Part shown: one piece after another, positions 1 to 12,893 of the stretch
Layout: the number at the start of each line of letters is the position of its first letter
Numbering within the stretch: the stretch's first letter is position 1
Source of the DNA: Calycina herbarum
Lineage: Eukaryota > Ascomycota > Leotiomycetes > Helotiales > Pezizellaceae
DNA: 64,000 nucleotides
NCBI GenBank assembly: GCA_001414485.1
Contig: LLEY01000061.1
Coordinates: forward strand, 62,001-126,000
Reading direction: 5' to 3'
The notes under the pieces: generated by a model
The model's database searches: none
What the model was told of the DNA's origin: nothing
Seen by the model: the letters and a program-made list of their open reading frames with translations, nothing else
Position numbers and translations under genes: made by a program

Positions 1-257
1 CTCGCCCGGGCATTTTTCGAGAATATCGTCCCCCATATGCCATTCTAGCCTCTGTAATTTTCTAATCCTACATTCATACATGATCGCAAAGTTTTACTAT
101 CCCATTTTCGCTAACCGCTGAAAACGCCTTTAGTATGATATCCCTCCCCCACCTCAAAAACGCCAATTTTTAATTTCGATCATATCAAAACTCCCCACGA
201 ACAAAAACGCCCTCGCTCAAGAAAAATAGAATCCAATATGCACCCAAACTCAAAGCT

Positions 258-2658
258 TCACCAATTCCAAAGAACCTTGTTATGTAGAGCTCGATGGCCA
301 TGTCTCTCATACTCCAACGGAGTCACCCAACTCTCGTGTGTTTGGAAACGGCCAAAGATACTAGCCCCCTTCCAAATGACAACTTGACCATCCATCTCTC
401 GAGGGCTGACACCAACCAGAATCTTGTCGGCTAGATCAGGTCTCTTGGCTCGGAGTCTCTTCTCAAGGAACGGGCCGAATCCAGGTGTCTTCGCGCCGCC
501 ACCAATGAGCATGATTCCGCCGAAAAAGTCTTTTACCTTCTTGTCCTCTCCAGCGGCACCCTTGACTGCGTTGGTAATGCTGGTGATGATAGCGGTATCG
601 AGTGGCGCAATTGGAAGAACGGAATCACGCTCGATGGCGATATCCTTGCGAGTACGTTGATTTTGGTCGACGAACATGCCCGCAGGTGGGTTAGGCGTGC
701 CGGCATTGCGTTCAGGAGAACCACCATTCGTGCCATTAGCACCAAAGACGAACGGAACGGGTGTATTGGCGCCTTCTGGAGCAGGTGAAGCGGCCGCAGA
801 TGTGACTCGTGATGTGCCGTTTGCCTCGCTCTCCATTCGAGAAAGAAAATTAAGGGGGTTTGCTTTCTCCTTGGATGGTGTAGCGACTTCGATGTTTCCG
901 TTGCCGTTCATGGAGATGCCAGTTGCGTTCGTAGCAAGTGAGGGCCTAATAGAGGTCAAGATCTCCAATTGAGCTTTAGAGGTTGGGTCATCCGGCTCAT
1001 CGGGATCATAAGCATTGTATGAGCGATCGATAAGTGTATGACGCCCTTCAAGCTTTTCACTGTTGTCGAAGATAGACGGGTCAACGAATCCCATAGGAGC
1101 GAGGAAAATCTCATCGTAACTCTTGAAGGAATACTTGCGAGTATCTTGATTCGGAGCGCGAAGGTGGAAATCGTGGGCTACAGCAGCAACGCTCGGTAAA
1201 TTGAGTGTACAGAAGTCCTTCTTCAGTTCCTCGGCAAGCAAGAAATCATGGCGTATTGCAAGATTCATGTCGGCATAGGGAAAGTGGTCATGAAGCATCA
1301 TTTTGATAAAGGTTTGAGTGACGTCGTTTCCGCCGTACTTGAGGTTGATGCGGGAGTCTTCAATGCACATTCCATCTTCGACGCAACAAATGGAGGTCTT
1401 TTGAGCGCCGACATCAACAATGCAAGCAGTTGAATAACCTGCGCCGTACGTTGCCGCCAAGCTTTCTTGGACGAAGCAAACCTGCTTGAATTCGGCAACG
1501 GTCAAACACCAATCGAGGAGGTGCTGAACATAGGCTTTGTCATAGAGGTCAGGAATGACAACAACACAGTGATACTGTTCCCAACTGCTCATAAGCTCCA
1601 ATCCAAGTTCCTTCTTCAGAGCAGACTCGAGAACAGTCGTGAAGTCATCCACCAAATGCTCTCGACTAGTGTAGTCCTTCTCATGAAGCCAACCTTGTTG
1701 GATCGGATAGTAAATTCGAAATTCTGGGTCCGAACCTTCTGGCACACGTAAAGCCTCCATGCCAGTAAAGCATGCTGCTGCGGAATCGTCTTCGAGAGTT
1801 TTGACGTCGGTCCACTCGACCCGAATAGGATCATTATGTTCCTTAATAACCTCGGGTGTGGCACGTCTATTGAAGTTAATGACCAATTCCTTTGAATTGG
1901 GTAGAACTCGGAGCTTGTTTGCCCGCATCTCCAGCTTCAATTCGCTGGACATCTTGGTAAACTTCTTAGAAAACTCCTCGCCAAACATTTCCTCTGGACT
2001 GGCATCCTTCGCGCGCTTTGGAACAGGCTTGCGCTTTACCTCTCCTGCGGCGTGCTTGCATTTTACAGCGAGCACCATGGGAATTGTCTTGGGGAGAGCG
2101 TCGCTGGCAAAGCCAATTCGAAGGTTCTGACTGCCTGGGTGTATGACGATTATCTTGGAAGTGTCAATACCATCATTCATTCCTCCATCCTCATCCTCCT
2201 GGTCTTCCGTAAGGGTTGGGACTGGTACGTCGGTATTTCCTGTTCGCGCGAGGGCTCGGTCTCGGTCTTTCGCATTGCGGATCATTCTGTCGCGGTTGGC
2301 CTCATTTTGGAGTCGAATTGGGAGGATCTGATCGTCCCTCTTCATGTACTCGCTATTCGCACACTCATAGTTAGTTTCAAATATCAAATGAGGGGAGGAG
2401 CGGCAGCGGGGAGCTTGGTTTGTCGCGTCGCAGAGCTCTCGCACAAGCTGGATTGAAGAAGGGAAATGTCGCACTTACGTGTAGTAATTCTTCTGATTGA
2501 TCATGGGGATATCCGGCCATGAGGTCTGCTTCATTCCGTTGTCCGTCCGCGCGAGCCCTATAAGAATGCCATCAGCTTGGATCAACCAGATCATCGTCGA
2601 ATTGAAGCTCCCTACCCTCTTCGCGCAGAAGCGCCTTCCCTGACTTCTTGCCCACCAT
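258..2658 (-). CDS. arp8: Actin-related protein 8 (INO80 complex subunit)
   Basis: Arp8 is a nuclear actin-fold subunit of the INO80 chromatin remodeller; with actin and Arp4 it binds the HSA region of Ino80 and contributes to nucleosome and linker-DNA contact. I read three exons on the minus strand: 2616-2658, 2479-2557 and 258-2352, giving 738 residues. The start at 2658 opens with MVGKKSGKALLREEG, and the first junctions produce the family N-terminus ending INQKNYYTEYMKRDDQ. Intron 1 has the branch site CTGAT and intron 2 has CTAAC. The actin-like phosphate-binding region (IVIHPGSQNLRIGFASD) starts near residue 80. A long low-complexity Ser/Pro/Gly/Asn insertion near residues 485-600 fits the large insertions typical of Arp8. 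No disruption seen. Confident in family and exon structure. Confidence 0.93.
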
Positions 2659-2659
2659 G

Positions 2660-2915
2660 GTCGGTACTGGTACTGGTACTGGCAGTGGCAGTGGCAGCTG
2701 GGGGGTCTGGTGGACTGTTGTAGACAACAACTGGAGGCGCCACTGAGTTTGGTGGAGGTGGAGGATTGTTGTTCTCACCACTAGATGAGGGATTGATCTC
2801 GTAGACAGTGACGGGGCCTACTATCGTAAGTCTTGGAGCTGGAGGAGCTGGCGGAGGTGGAGGAGGAGGTGGAGGAGGAGGTGGAGGAGGTGGTGGTGGT
2901 GGTGGTGGTGTAGGC
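2660..2915. repeat. Microsatellites directly upstream of arp8
   Basis: Two simple-sequence tracts lie just upstream of the arp8 start: a GGTACT/GGCAGT repeat at about 2661-2700 and a GGT/GGA repeat at about 2838-2912. On the minus strand the second one translates as a long polyproline run, but this sits upstream of the recognised arp8 start, so I treat it as promoter or 5'-UTR sequence. Confidence 0.7.
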
Positions 2916-3910
2916 GCCCTGTATGGATTGCGGGAGAACATGTCCAATTGACACCACAGCCAATTGGGGTCGGAGTCGTTGCGGAACGGTAGAATATCGG
3001 ATCGGAGTCAGGAGCGGAGGCGCCGTGGTGAGGTTATATACCCAAAAAAAAATTGAGAAGGACGCTAGTAAAAAGTCACGTGAAATGGCGTCACAAGTGG
3101 ATTTTCCTTTTCTAGCAACCCAATGAGCAATGCCATTTTGTTCATTTATTTTATATGGCCATTCATCAACTGTACACTTGTCCAGACCTGCACTTGTCAA
3201 GACAAAAGTCTACATAGTATTTAGCTACATGGTTTCTCAAAATTTAGTCTCTTTGTTGAGTCTTGACTTTCTTATTGCTAAAGCAAACTCTGTAGTATGT
3301 AAAGTGTTAGGGAGAGCTTGCATTGGTATTTCCCTTGATGCCATTCAAAGCGAGCCCCTGCACTATCCACATTACATGCCACAAACCTTTGCCTCTTTTC
3401 GCTGCTATTTTCGCATTTCTCCTTTTTTTTGTTACATGACCTAGTAGTAGATGTTAATCAATACTAGTAATTGTTTAACTTCCTGAGAATTTAGATGTAT
3501 TTCATCCCCACGCAATAAAAGCGGCAGTAAAAATATGTCTCCCCTAATTTCATGGCATAATCCACTATCAACCTAGATGACCCAGGACAACTAATTTTGA
3601 ATCTTTTAGAGATCTAGATCGATGCGTTGAATTGTTCTAAATGTTTTGGAAAAAATTTCACTTTGTTTGAGTTACGAAGAAACCTGGAGTGTTTACTACA
3701 ATTTATTGCGCACCACGAGCTCAATTAAAGCACAAGTCCATCATTTTCTCGTTATCTTCTAGCAATACAACAGAAAGCTAGCCTCCAAATCAATGGCACC
3801 TTAGAAAGGTGTTCAAACCACCAGAACACTGTCAATTCTCGATAAATATTGCCAACTCGATGAATAGAAACATCTCAATCCATACATCGTCCTAGTTCTT
3901 CCAAAATCTC
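2916..3910. other. Intergenic, AT-rich, nothing recognised
   Basis: Spacer between arp8 and the P450 relic. About 3125-3800 is AT-rich with stops in all frames. No coding signal, RNA gene or clear repeat seen. Confidence 0.6.
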
Positions 3911-5611
3911 TTACCCAGAACCCTCCCTCCCAACAAGCCGAATAAAAACAGGTTCCTTCTGAATAATCATCAAAGTCTTCAACCCAGTCCAATCCAGCCT
4001 CTCTCCTTCCTCCCACAACCCAAAAGCCCAAACAACTCTCGCAATTACAATCCTCATCTCCGCCATCGCAAGACTCTTTCCCAGACATTTCGAATGCCCA
4101 ACACTGAAAACGGGTTACTAACCCCAGATGATCGCCATCAAATTTCGCTGGTCGGATACCTTGGGGAAGCCAGCGTTCTGGGATGAAGGAGTTGGGTTCG
4201 GCGAAGAATTTGGGGGAGCGTGACATGGCGTATGGTCGGACTGAGATGGTGGTCTGGAGCTTGAATTAATTTGGTGGGAAGGGGTAGGGGGAAGGGGGAA
4301 GGGGGAAGAAAGGACCAGATGTATCACCACCCTCCGGAACAATCCTCGGCAACCCCCCAGGAACCGGATTTGTAAGTCTCAAGCCCTCCAACAACACCGC
4401 CTCGAGATATTGTAACCCCTTCGTTCCCTCAACCGTAACCTCATCCTCCTTCTCAAACCTCTCCCTCACCTCCTTCGTCAACTTATCCAAAACTTCTCGA
4501 TTCTGCACAAGGTAAAGAAAAGTCCCGGATAAGGCTGTGGCAGTAGCATCCGCGCCCGCTACAATAAGAATCGCCAAATTAGACTGTGTTTCACGGAGAG
4601 AGATCTTTTGGAAATCATGGTTAACTTCCATGAAAGGCGTAACAAAGTCCGGTTTCTGAGTTTCTAAGTTTAAACGTTGCGCTATCTTCTCATTCGCAAA
4701 CTCAGAATGTTGGCGTTGTTTCTCCATGACACTTTTAGGAAGTAATTTCATCAGTATTCTTTCAAGACCTGGGTACCATCTTGTCGAAGCTGCGTATACC
4801 ATCCCCTTCAAAAAGCTATTCAAAGTCTGTACCCAAGGATGTTGTGCACTATCTTGAAGACACGAGAATGATTCTCCGAGAGAAAGTTCACCGATGATAT
4901 CAAACGTAAACCAGCTCATCCAATCTACGAAATTTACCACCGCCCCTGGGTTCCCGTCTGCCGTTTTCGGTGGGAGTTCTCGAAGACGAGTAATTAGTAA
5001 ATTAGCATAAGATTCTATAAGTGGTGTTTGAGCACGCAGTGCATCCTCGGTAAATGAATTCCCAAGTAACTTCCTAAACCTCGTATGAGTTACAGAATCC
5101 ATTGCTGTAACGATATTTTCAGGCATACCGTCTGGTGCTAACTTCACATCAGCTTTCCTCATCCCTTCCCCGTTCATTCCAACAATTTCAAAACACCTTT
5201 ATACCAAACAGGATCCTTCCTAGGATTTCGATGACCTGGTCTTTTAATATAAATATTATGCTACGCTTCCTCCCTTGTAAACGAAATCTCATTTGAAGCC
5301 AACCGAACTATATCTCCATATGTGCGATGAATTTCAAGTTGGTCTTTCACTAGGTTTCCTCGGAGGAGTGAGATGATGTAGGGGATTCGAGTTGCTTTCC
5401 ATAGTGGAGGACCTGGGGATTTTGCGAGAGGGTGGAGGTAGAGGTTGTATAGTATTGTGGTTATAGGATACTAGGTAAATTGCATGTTAGAGTTTACTGT
5501 GAGATTAGAGAGGGCATTTTGACTTACGGAAATTAGTAAACCAAGTATGGTAATAACGCCCAAGGTGAGATTATTTCCCCGGCTTTCGCTGGCGAAATCG
5601 GAACCAAGCAC
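3911..5611 (-). pseudogene. Cytochrome P450 pseudogene
   Basis: The minus strand encodes most of a fungal microsomal P450 but is broken in several ways. An N-terminal hydrophobic anchor spans a good intron (about 5465-5525). After it come a Pro-rich hinge (LAKSPGPPLWK), an I-helix region (AGADATATAL), the ExxR motif (EGLR), the PERF-type motif (FIPERW), the heme loop FSVGHSKCLG with its cysteine, and an intact C-terminus ending at 3911. Lesions: GTG at 5611 where a start codon is expected; an in-frame TAG near 5265 where a Trp codon would fit; a frameshift near 5195; a C/T-rich insertion with an in-frame TAA near 4262-4320; and a one-base frameshift near 4110, just before the heme loop. No intron I can draw repairs these. 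In the I-helix the usual second Thr position is Ala. Substrate and clan unknown. Confidence 0.85.
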
Positions 5612-5640
5612 TGTGAAAGTCTAACAGTCTAGACTATCTG

Positions 5641-8493
5641 GTGGCTGGAAACGGTGATACCGCTCGATCTCAACGATGAAGAGGAAATAATAGCAATGTG
5701 GCGTTTTTTGGATTCCGAAAGTCATAAAAATTACGAAGGCACAGCCAAACATCCCAACCAACATCTGCACCCCCCCATCCATGGCGTACAATACTTATCA
5801 AACAATATTTCTCAGTTGGTGCCTCCGAATTGGTGGGATCATTATATTTGAGGGATGCCCATTGGAGGAGATCGAGGGGAACCAATGGGACCAACAACAT
5901 TGCATTGCGACCTATGAGAATGTGACCCTAATACACGGCAGGATGAATTTGTTGGTGGAACAGACTGACCTACTTTTGGTCTAATTAATTGATAAGTAAA
6001 ATTAAAATAAAATAATCTTAAAGGGAAATAAACCGTTTTGTAGATATTTTACGTTTGCGCACAAAATGGGCGAGTATGAAATCAACCATGTCAATTCCTT
6101 CTGAAAGATGCACAAAACCTTCTGCGCACCGCTCAGATTTGAATCATAAAATGCAATGTTTATTGAGAGAAGAAAAAGAAAATAATCTAAACACGGAGAA
6201 AGTAGAGTAGCTGAAGATGTAGGTATTCCTCCCCAAGGAAATGTACGAGATCAATCATAGGGTGATCGTTGCAAACAAAAGCCATAGCAAATGTATATGG
6301 GATTGTTGAAATCTCCGATAGGATGGTGACTGAAACACTGGTAAAGGTTGTAATTCCCATCGTGGTCTTGTCTAGACTAGTCCCCTTATTCTTGGTCGTG
6401 GAGAAGCGAAACCTTCGAGGACCTCGGCCCGAGAGCATCGTGGAGAGAAAATTCAAACCCTGATGCTGCTAAGTTGACTTGGTAAAGACTTGAGACATTC
6501 AGAGGAGGGGAAACTGGGTAAGAAAGATACTTGGGATGGAGTTTGAACAGCAAGAGTTGACACGGAGTAAACAAAACAAATAGGTCATTTCTTGAGGAAA
6601 TTAGGCGACGCCACTAGGGCTAACAAAGTTCATCCACTATTTACTACCGGTATTTTCCCCATCCACCGAACTAAACCTTTGCGCAATTGAGTGTGAGAGG
6701 ACGTTCGCATTCTCGTAAAAGTTCCAAGCCCAGACAGGGAAGTGTGTGACGTTCGGCAGGAAAGAGAGCAAGAGCTCTGAGCATCAAACATTCTCGCATC
6801 GGAACTCTTGAGTTGTCCGGAGATGGGATGGATATTTACCGTAATAATATCATATGTGTCTTTTATGTTTTTGATGAAGCATTTGAAGATTCACGACGGC
6901 ACAAGGCTGAAAGAGAAGGTGGTGTTACAAGATAATTGCTGGAAGGGGAACTTTCTAAATCCCCGTCCCCGAGCCGAGGTGGACGCATGCTGCACTAGTG
7001 TATACTCGGATCCCGGGCGTGCAGAACCTTTTGCATAACCTTCTCGCCATTCGCATTTGGGACCAATCGTAGCCTGCTAAGTGCGGGCGTGCGAATACGA
7101 TGAATACGAGCCGTGGAAGAAACAACGGGTTGTCAGATGTCTGCCTGTAATGTCAAGTTACGTCAAGGTTTTTGTTTCTTCCGGAGGAGTTCTGTCATCT
7201 GATATTTTGGACATCCATTTCATAAGCCGGGAGGAGACTGGTATGAATCAGGCCGGCTTATGATTGTTGCCTTCTGCAAAGCTCTTCAACATTCTGTAAT
7301 TATGAATCATAATGATTTTTTGTTGGCTTATTGTCATTTGCCAAAAGGAAACCTGGGTTGGAGATTACCCACGCCATGTTACTCAACACGGTGAAGACTT
7401 AATTGCCCAATCGGGAATCTAAATCGTCAACACCTTTCCCTGGGGTTTACCACTTTACCAAACTCCAAAGTCCGTCAACTCGGAAAGAACAAAGATAATA
7501 CGGAGATAATCGGGCGGCTGAAATGTTCCGTGTGAAAACACCACGAGGATTGTCTAGAGCTTGTTGCTGATGGAGGTGTGCTGATATGCGGGCTCGGAGT
7601 CGGACTTTCACTTGGATTGTCTGACAGAAGCCGGTTGCTGGAACGAGGCTAAAGATGACAAGCGATGATCGAACTTGTTTTTTACAAGGAGAGAGAAAGT
7701 GAAACATGAAACCAAAACAGCATGAATGCCTTGTATCCTCTACGAAGTAAGTACAAGTACCGTAAGTAAAGGTCAGCCTCGTATAGCCAGGCAGATGCGT
7801 CTATTACTGCATCTGGACGAGGCTTCTCGGTCCCGGAGGCCATGGCTCCTCATTGGCCTCGGATTTCAAGAAAGAAATGCTCCGAGCACCCGATTGGCAC
7901 CTTCCCCTTGGACCTTGGAATAATGGGATTCAAGCTTATAACTGGGGGAAACTTGGGTAACATGGATAACATTTATGTATGTGAATTATGTGAAGCTAGA
8001 TCACTAGCTATCAACCTAAGCTGAAAGTGGTCACTCATACTCGCACCACCCCCTCCGAGGCTCGCGTCCCCAGATCCCTCCCTCGGCCGAAAAGAGATAT
8101 CATTGCCTCCCCCCGCCGTCGGGCTAGGAGTTCTCGTACCACCGACTCAGGTTACCTACAAAGCTGTTGACTCTTCGACTTCTTCTCTTTTTCCCCAATC
8201 AACTTCTTTCCGAGCTATCAAGACGCCGGTCCTCTCTTTAACTCACCTCCTCCCCCCCTCCCTCCAGTCGCATTCACTTGCAAAAGACTAGAACAGCTTA
8301 ATCTCGGGTTTAGCATCCAAAAACTACCAAAACTCCGTGTTGTGTAGAGCAGAACAAAACACAAAACAACCGATTGCGACCAGCCCAAACGCAACCAAAC
8401 GACCTTCTTGCAGCACGGTTTTCCCAATCTCATCGATCAAACCTCCTCCTGCGAACACGCCTTGGGGCGCAAACATCCCCCTCCGCCGCCACA
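5641..8493. other. Intergenic, no gene recognised
   Basis: About 2.8 kb between the P450 relic and the ABC transporter. Only short, unconvincing reading frames are present. The last 450 bases before 8494 are C/T-rich, as is common for fungal promoters and 5' leaders, and presumably serve the transporter gene. Confidence 0.55.
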
Positions 8494-11400
8494 ATGGCCG
8501 CAGACCTTTCGGAAAAACCACAGGCTCATGGCCCTTCTCCCACACCCTCAAGTCATGGCGATTCCACTGACGAGCACGATTCCACACGAAAAGGGAAGAG
8601 CGAGACACATGAAGTGCATACACCCCCAAAAGACCCCAATCCAGCGCTGGCGAAGCTAGATTCCAACATCGTCAGGGTCGAGCCCAAAGATCAGGATGTT
8701 TACGCGCATCTCCCACCAGCCGAGGCACAAATTTTGAGGAAGCAGGTCGACATCCCCGTCGTTAAGAGCGGCGTAAAGGCCTTGTATCGATATGCAACCA
8801 CCAACGACTATTTAATTATCGCTGTCAGTGCCCTATGCGCCATTGCGGCCGGCGCGGCGCTACCCCTCATGACAGTTGTGTTCGGAAACCTAGCGGGAGA
8901 GTTTAATGGCTATTTCGCTGGAACCATCTCGCGCGCCGAGTTCAATCATACAATCGCCCACATGGTCTTATATTTCGTCTACATTGGTATTGCCGAGTTT
9001 ATCACCATTTACATCTCGACAGTCGGATTCATCTACACAGGAGAACATATCAGTGGCAAAATTCGATGGCATTATCTCGAGGCTTGTATGAGGCAAAATA
9101 TTGGCTTTTTTGACAAACTTGGTTCCGGAGAAATTACCACGAGAATTACAGCGGACACAAACTTGGTGCAGGATGGTATTTCGGAGAAGGTTGGCTTGAC
9201 CTTGAATGCTTTGGCTACCTTTTTTACGGCCTTCGTGATCGGTTTCATCAAATCATGGAAATTGACTCTAATCCTCTCGTCAACTGTCTTCGCCATCACA
9301 GCCGTCATGGGTGGTGGGTCTAGCTTCATTGTCAAGTACAGTAAACAATCTCTGGAGTCCTATGCTCTTGGTGGGTCCATTGCCGAAGAAGTCATCTCGT
9401 CAATCAGAAATGCAGTAGCTTTCGGTACCCAGGACAAATTGGCTCGACAATACGATATCCATCTGGCAAACGCCGAGAAATTTGGATACAGGGTCAAGTT
9501 TGCACTGGCCTGCATGGTTGGTGGCATGTTCATGGTAATCTACCTGAATTATGGACTCGCATTCTGGATGGGAAGTAGATTCTTGGTTGATGGAGAAATT
9601 GGCTTGAGTGCGATTTTGACCATATTGATGTCCATCATGATTGGAGCCTTTTCCCTGGGAAATGTTGCACCCAATGCCCAAGCATTTACTACATCTATCT
9701 CCGCAGCAGCCAAGATTTTCAATACCATTGATCGTGTCTCCCCATTAGACCCCACTTCGGATGCTGGAGAGACCATTGAAAACGTCCAAGGTACCATCGA
9801 ATTGAGAAACATCAAACACATCTATCCATCTAGACCCGAGGTTACTGTTATGCAGGATGTCAGCCTTGTTATTCCCGCTGGTAAGAAGACTGCTTTGGTT
9901 GGTGCGTCCGGTTCCGGCAAAAGTACAATTGTTGGACTTGTTGAACGATTTTATGATCCAGTCGGAGGAAATGTGTACCTTGACGGCCACGATGTCAGCA
10001 CTCTAAATCTACGATGGTTGAGACAACAGATCTCGTTGGTCAGCCAAGAACCGACTCTTTTCGGCACTACGATCTACGAAAATATCCGCCACGGCCTCAT
10101 TGGAACGAAATTCGAGCACGAGAAGCCAGAAACGCAAAAGGAACTTGTTTTGGAAGCTGCCAAGATGGCCAACGCCCATGAATTCATCTCGGGATTACCA
10201 GAAAAATACGAGACAAATGTTGGAGAACGTGGGTTTCTCCTTTCTGGGGGTCAAAAGCAGCGTATTGCGATTGCTAGAGCAATGGTCAGCGATCCTAAGA
10301 TTCTCTTGCTTGACGAGGCGACATCTGCGCTTGACACCAAGTCCGAGGGTGTAGTCCAAGCGGCTTTGGAAGTTGCTGCAGCTGGAAGAACTACCATCAC
10401 TATTGCCCATCGTCTCTCTACAATCAAGGATGCCGATAATATTGTAGTTATGACCCAAGGACGTATTGTGGAACAAGGGACGCACAATGAGCTGTTGGCT
10501 ATGCGAGGCGCATACTTTAACTTGATCGAAGCCCAGAAAATTGCCCAAAAGGACGACTTGACTGTGGAAGAAGAAGCTGCTTTGGAAGTTGCGGATGCAA
10601 AAGACGAAGAGCTTGCTCGTAAGCAATCCAATACTAACAAAAGTATCCAGTACATCGAGGATCCAGATGACAAGAACATTGCCAATAAACTGAACCGAAC
10701 TCAATCCGAGAAATCGCAGTCCTCGTTGGCACTCCAAGGGCGAACGGTAGCCGGCGAAAAAGAAGCCTCATTATGGACTTTGATCAAACTGATCGCATCT
10801 TTCAACAAAACCGAGTTGCACTGGATGTTGGTTGGATTATTCTTTTCGATTATTTGCGGAGGAGGTAACCCTACTCAAGCCGTCTTTTTCGCTAAGGAAA
10901 TCATCTCCCTCTCATATCCACTAGTAATCCCAACAACCGGAGTCCCAATCCCGGGTGCTGCGCACAAAATCCGCTCAGACGTCAACTTCTGGTCTCTGAT
11001 GTATCTTATGTTGGCATTTATTCAGTTTATCGCCTTTTGTGGACAGGGTATTGCCTTTGCATTTTGCTCCGAGAAACTCATCCACCGTGTCAGAGACAGA
11101 GCTTTCAGAACGATGCTTCGCCAGGATATTGAGTTCTTTGACAGAGATGAGAACACCGCCGGTGCTCTTACTTCATTCTTGAGTACCCAAACGACACATG
11201 TCGCTGGTCTTTCTGGTGTAACTCTCGGCACGCTCTTGACAGTCATCACCACCCTCGTCGCCGCTATCGCTGTGAGTACTGCCATCGCTTGGAAGCTTGC
11301 TCTAGTGTGCGTTTCCACAATTCCTGTACTACTCGGTTGTGGATTTTTCAGATTTTGGCTTCTCGCTCAATTTCAACAACGCGCAAAGAAATCATACGAG

Positions 11401-12675
11401 ACCAGTGCAAGTTTTGCTTGTGAAGCGACAAGCGCCATTCGAACTGTCGCTTCATTGACGAGGGAACAGGATGTTCTCAAGCAGTATGTTGACTCGTTGG
11501 AAGCCCAAGCCAAGAAAAGTTTGAATTCTGTTCTCAAGTCATCTTTGTTGTATGCGGCGTCACAGTCATTGATGTTTGCTTGTGTAGCTCTCGGATTTTG
11601 GTAAGTTTTCATATAATCAATCACAATTTGAATACTAATGAGAAACAGGTATGGTGGTAATCGTATCGCTGATCATGAATACTCGATGTTCCAATTCTTC
11701 GTCTGCTTCTCTGCTGTTATCTTTGGCGCTCAGTCCGCTGGTACCATTTTCTCTTTTGCTCGTAAGTCACATCCCGCGTCCGAGCTACTTCAAATACAAT
11801 TCTAACATCCAATAGCGGACATGGGCAAAGCCAAGCAAGCTGCCCAAGAGCTCAAAGTTCTCTTTGACCGAAAGCCAAAAATCGATTCTTGGTCCACCGA
11901 TGGAGCGGCTCTCGAAAATGTCGAAGGTCATATCGAATTCCGTGATGTCCACTTCCGATACCCAACTCGTCCAGAGCAGCCTGTATTACGTGGCCTTAAC
12001 CTTTCCGTTGCACCCGGTCAATACATTGCCCTTGTAGGAGCGTCTGGATGTGGAAAGTCAACGACGATCGCTCTCCTCGAGAGATTTTACGATCCTTTGG
12101 TAGGAGGAATTTATATTGACGGAAAGGAGATTTCAAGCTTGAATATCAACGAATACCGCTCATACATCGCCCTGGTTTCCCAAGAACCCACATTATACCA
12201 AGGTACCATTCGAGAGAACGTCCTCCTCGGAGCCGATCGCCAAGATGTCCCAGACTCCGAGATTGAATTCGCATGTCGGGAAGCCAATATCTACGATTTC
12301 ATCATGTCCCTCCCAGATGGATTCGGAACCGTTGTCGGATCAAAGGGATCCATGCTTTCAGGTGGCCAGAAACAACGTGTCGCTATCGCGCGTGCTCTCC
12401 TCCGTGATCCTAAAGTCCTGTTACTCGACGAAGCTACGTCGGCCTTGGATTCTGAATCGGAACATGTTGTTCAAGCTGCGCTCGATAAGGCCGCTAAGGG
12501 CCGAACCACTATCGCTGTCGCACATCGTCTAAGTACGATTCAGAAGGCGGATATCATCTATGTCTTTGACCAAGGGAGGATCGTCGAGCATGGAACGCAT
12601 TCGGAGTTGATGAGTAAGGGGGGAAGATACTCTGAGTTGGTGAATCTCCAGAGCTTGGGGAAGACGAATGCTTAG
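8494..12675 (+). CDS. ABC multidrug transporter, full-size ABCB (P-glycoprotein/Mdr1/Pmd1-like)
   Basis: ATP-driven efflux pump expected in the plasma membrane, in the TMD-NBD-TMD-NBD arrangement of fungal Mdr1/Pmd1/AtrD proteins. Exons 8494-11600, 11649-11761 and 11816-12675 give 1359 residues; the introns are 48 and 54 bases, the first with a CTAAT branch site. I start at MAADLSEK (8494) because it is the first ATG in this frame. NBD1 has Walker A GASGSGKST near residue 470, signature LSGGQKQR near 582 and Walker B LLLDEATSALD near 603. NBD2 has GASGCGKST near 1148, LSGGQKQR near 1253 and LLLDEATSALD near 1273. Both sites therefore look catalytically complete. Each half also has a set of about six hydrophobic segments. 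Substrates (azoles, leptomycin-type drugs, plant compounds) cannot be read from sequence. Confidence 0.95.
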
Positions 12676-12856
12676 TAGATGTTCCTGGATTCTGTGGGGG
12701 GAAGAAAGAGTTGATTCTCTTCGCCGCTCGACATTTTCTTTTCTTTTCATCTTTCTTGTTTGTTCTTTAGCTTTTTAATCTTGTGTGCTTGTCTGATTTC
12801 ATTTTTGGTTTGGTATAGGTGCATGGCGATGGCGCTGGCGTTTTTTGGAGGGCTAT

Positions 12857-12893
12857 GGGAAATAGTCCTATTTCCCAGAGGGCCTCTGGGAAA
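12857..12893 (+). repeat. Overlapping inverted repeats (two competing hairpins)
   Basis: GGGAAATAG at 12857-12865 pairs perfectly with CTATTTCCC at 12868-12876. The second arm overlaps TTTCCCAGAGG (12871-12881), which pairs with CCTCTGGGAAA (12883-12893). The two stems share bases and cannot form together. The site lies about 180 bases after the transporter stop codon, on its sense strand, so it is probably in its 3' UTR. Function is unknown. Confidence 0.7.

Noticed and set aside
2612..2947. 111-residue polyproline reading frame, minus strand
   Set aside because: It arises from a simple repeat and overlaps the recognised arp8 start in another frame.
10195..10737. 180-residue frame antisense to the ABC transporter
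   Set aside because: Shadow of a strongly coding strand containing NBD1 motifs.
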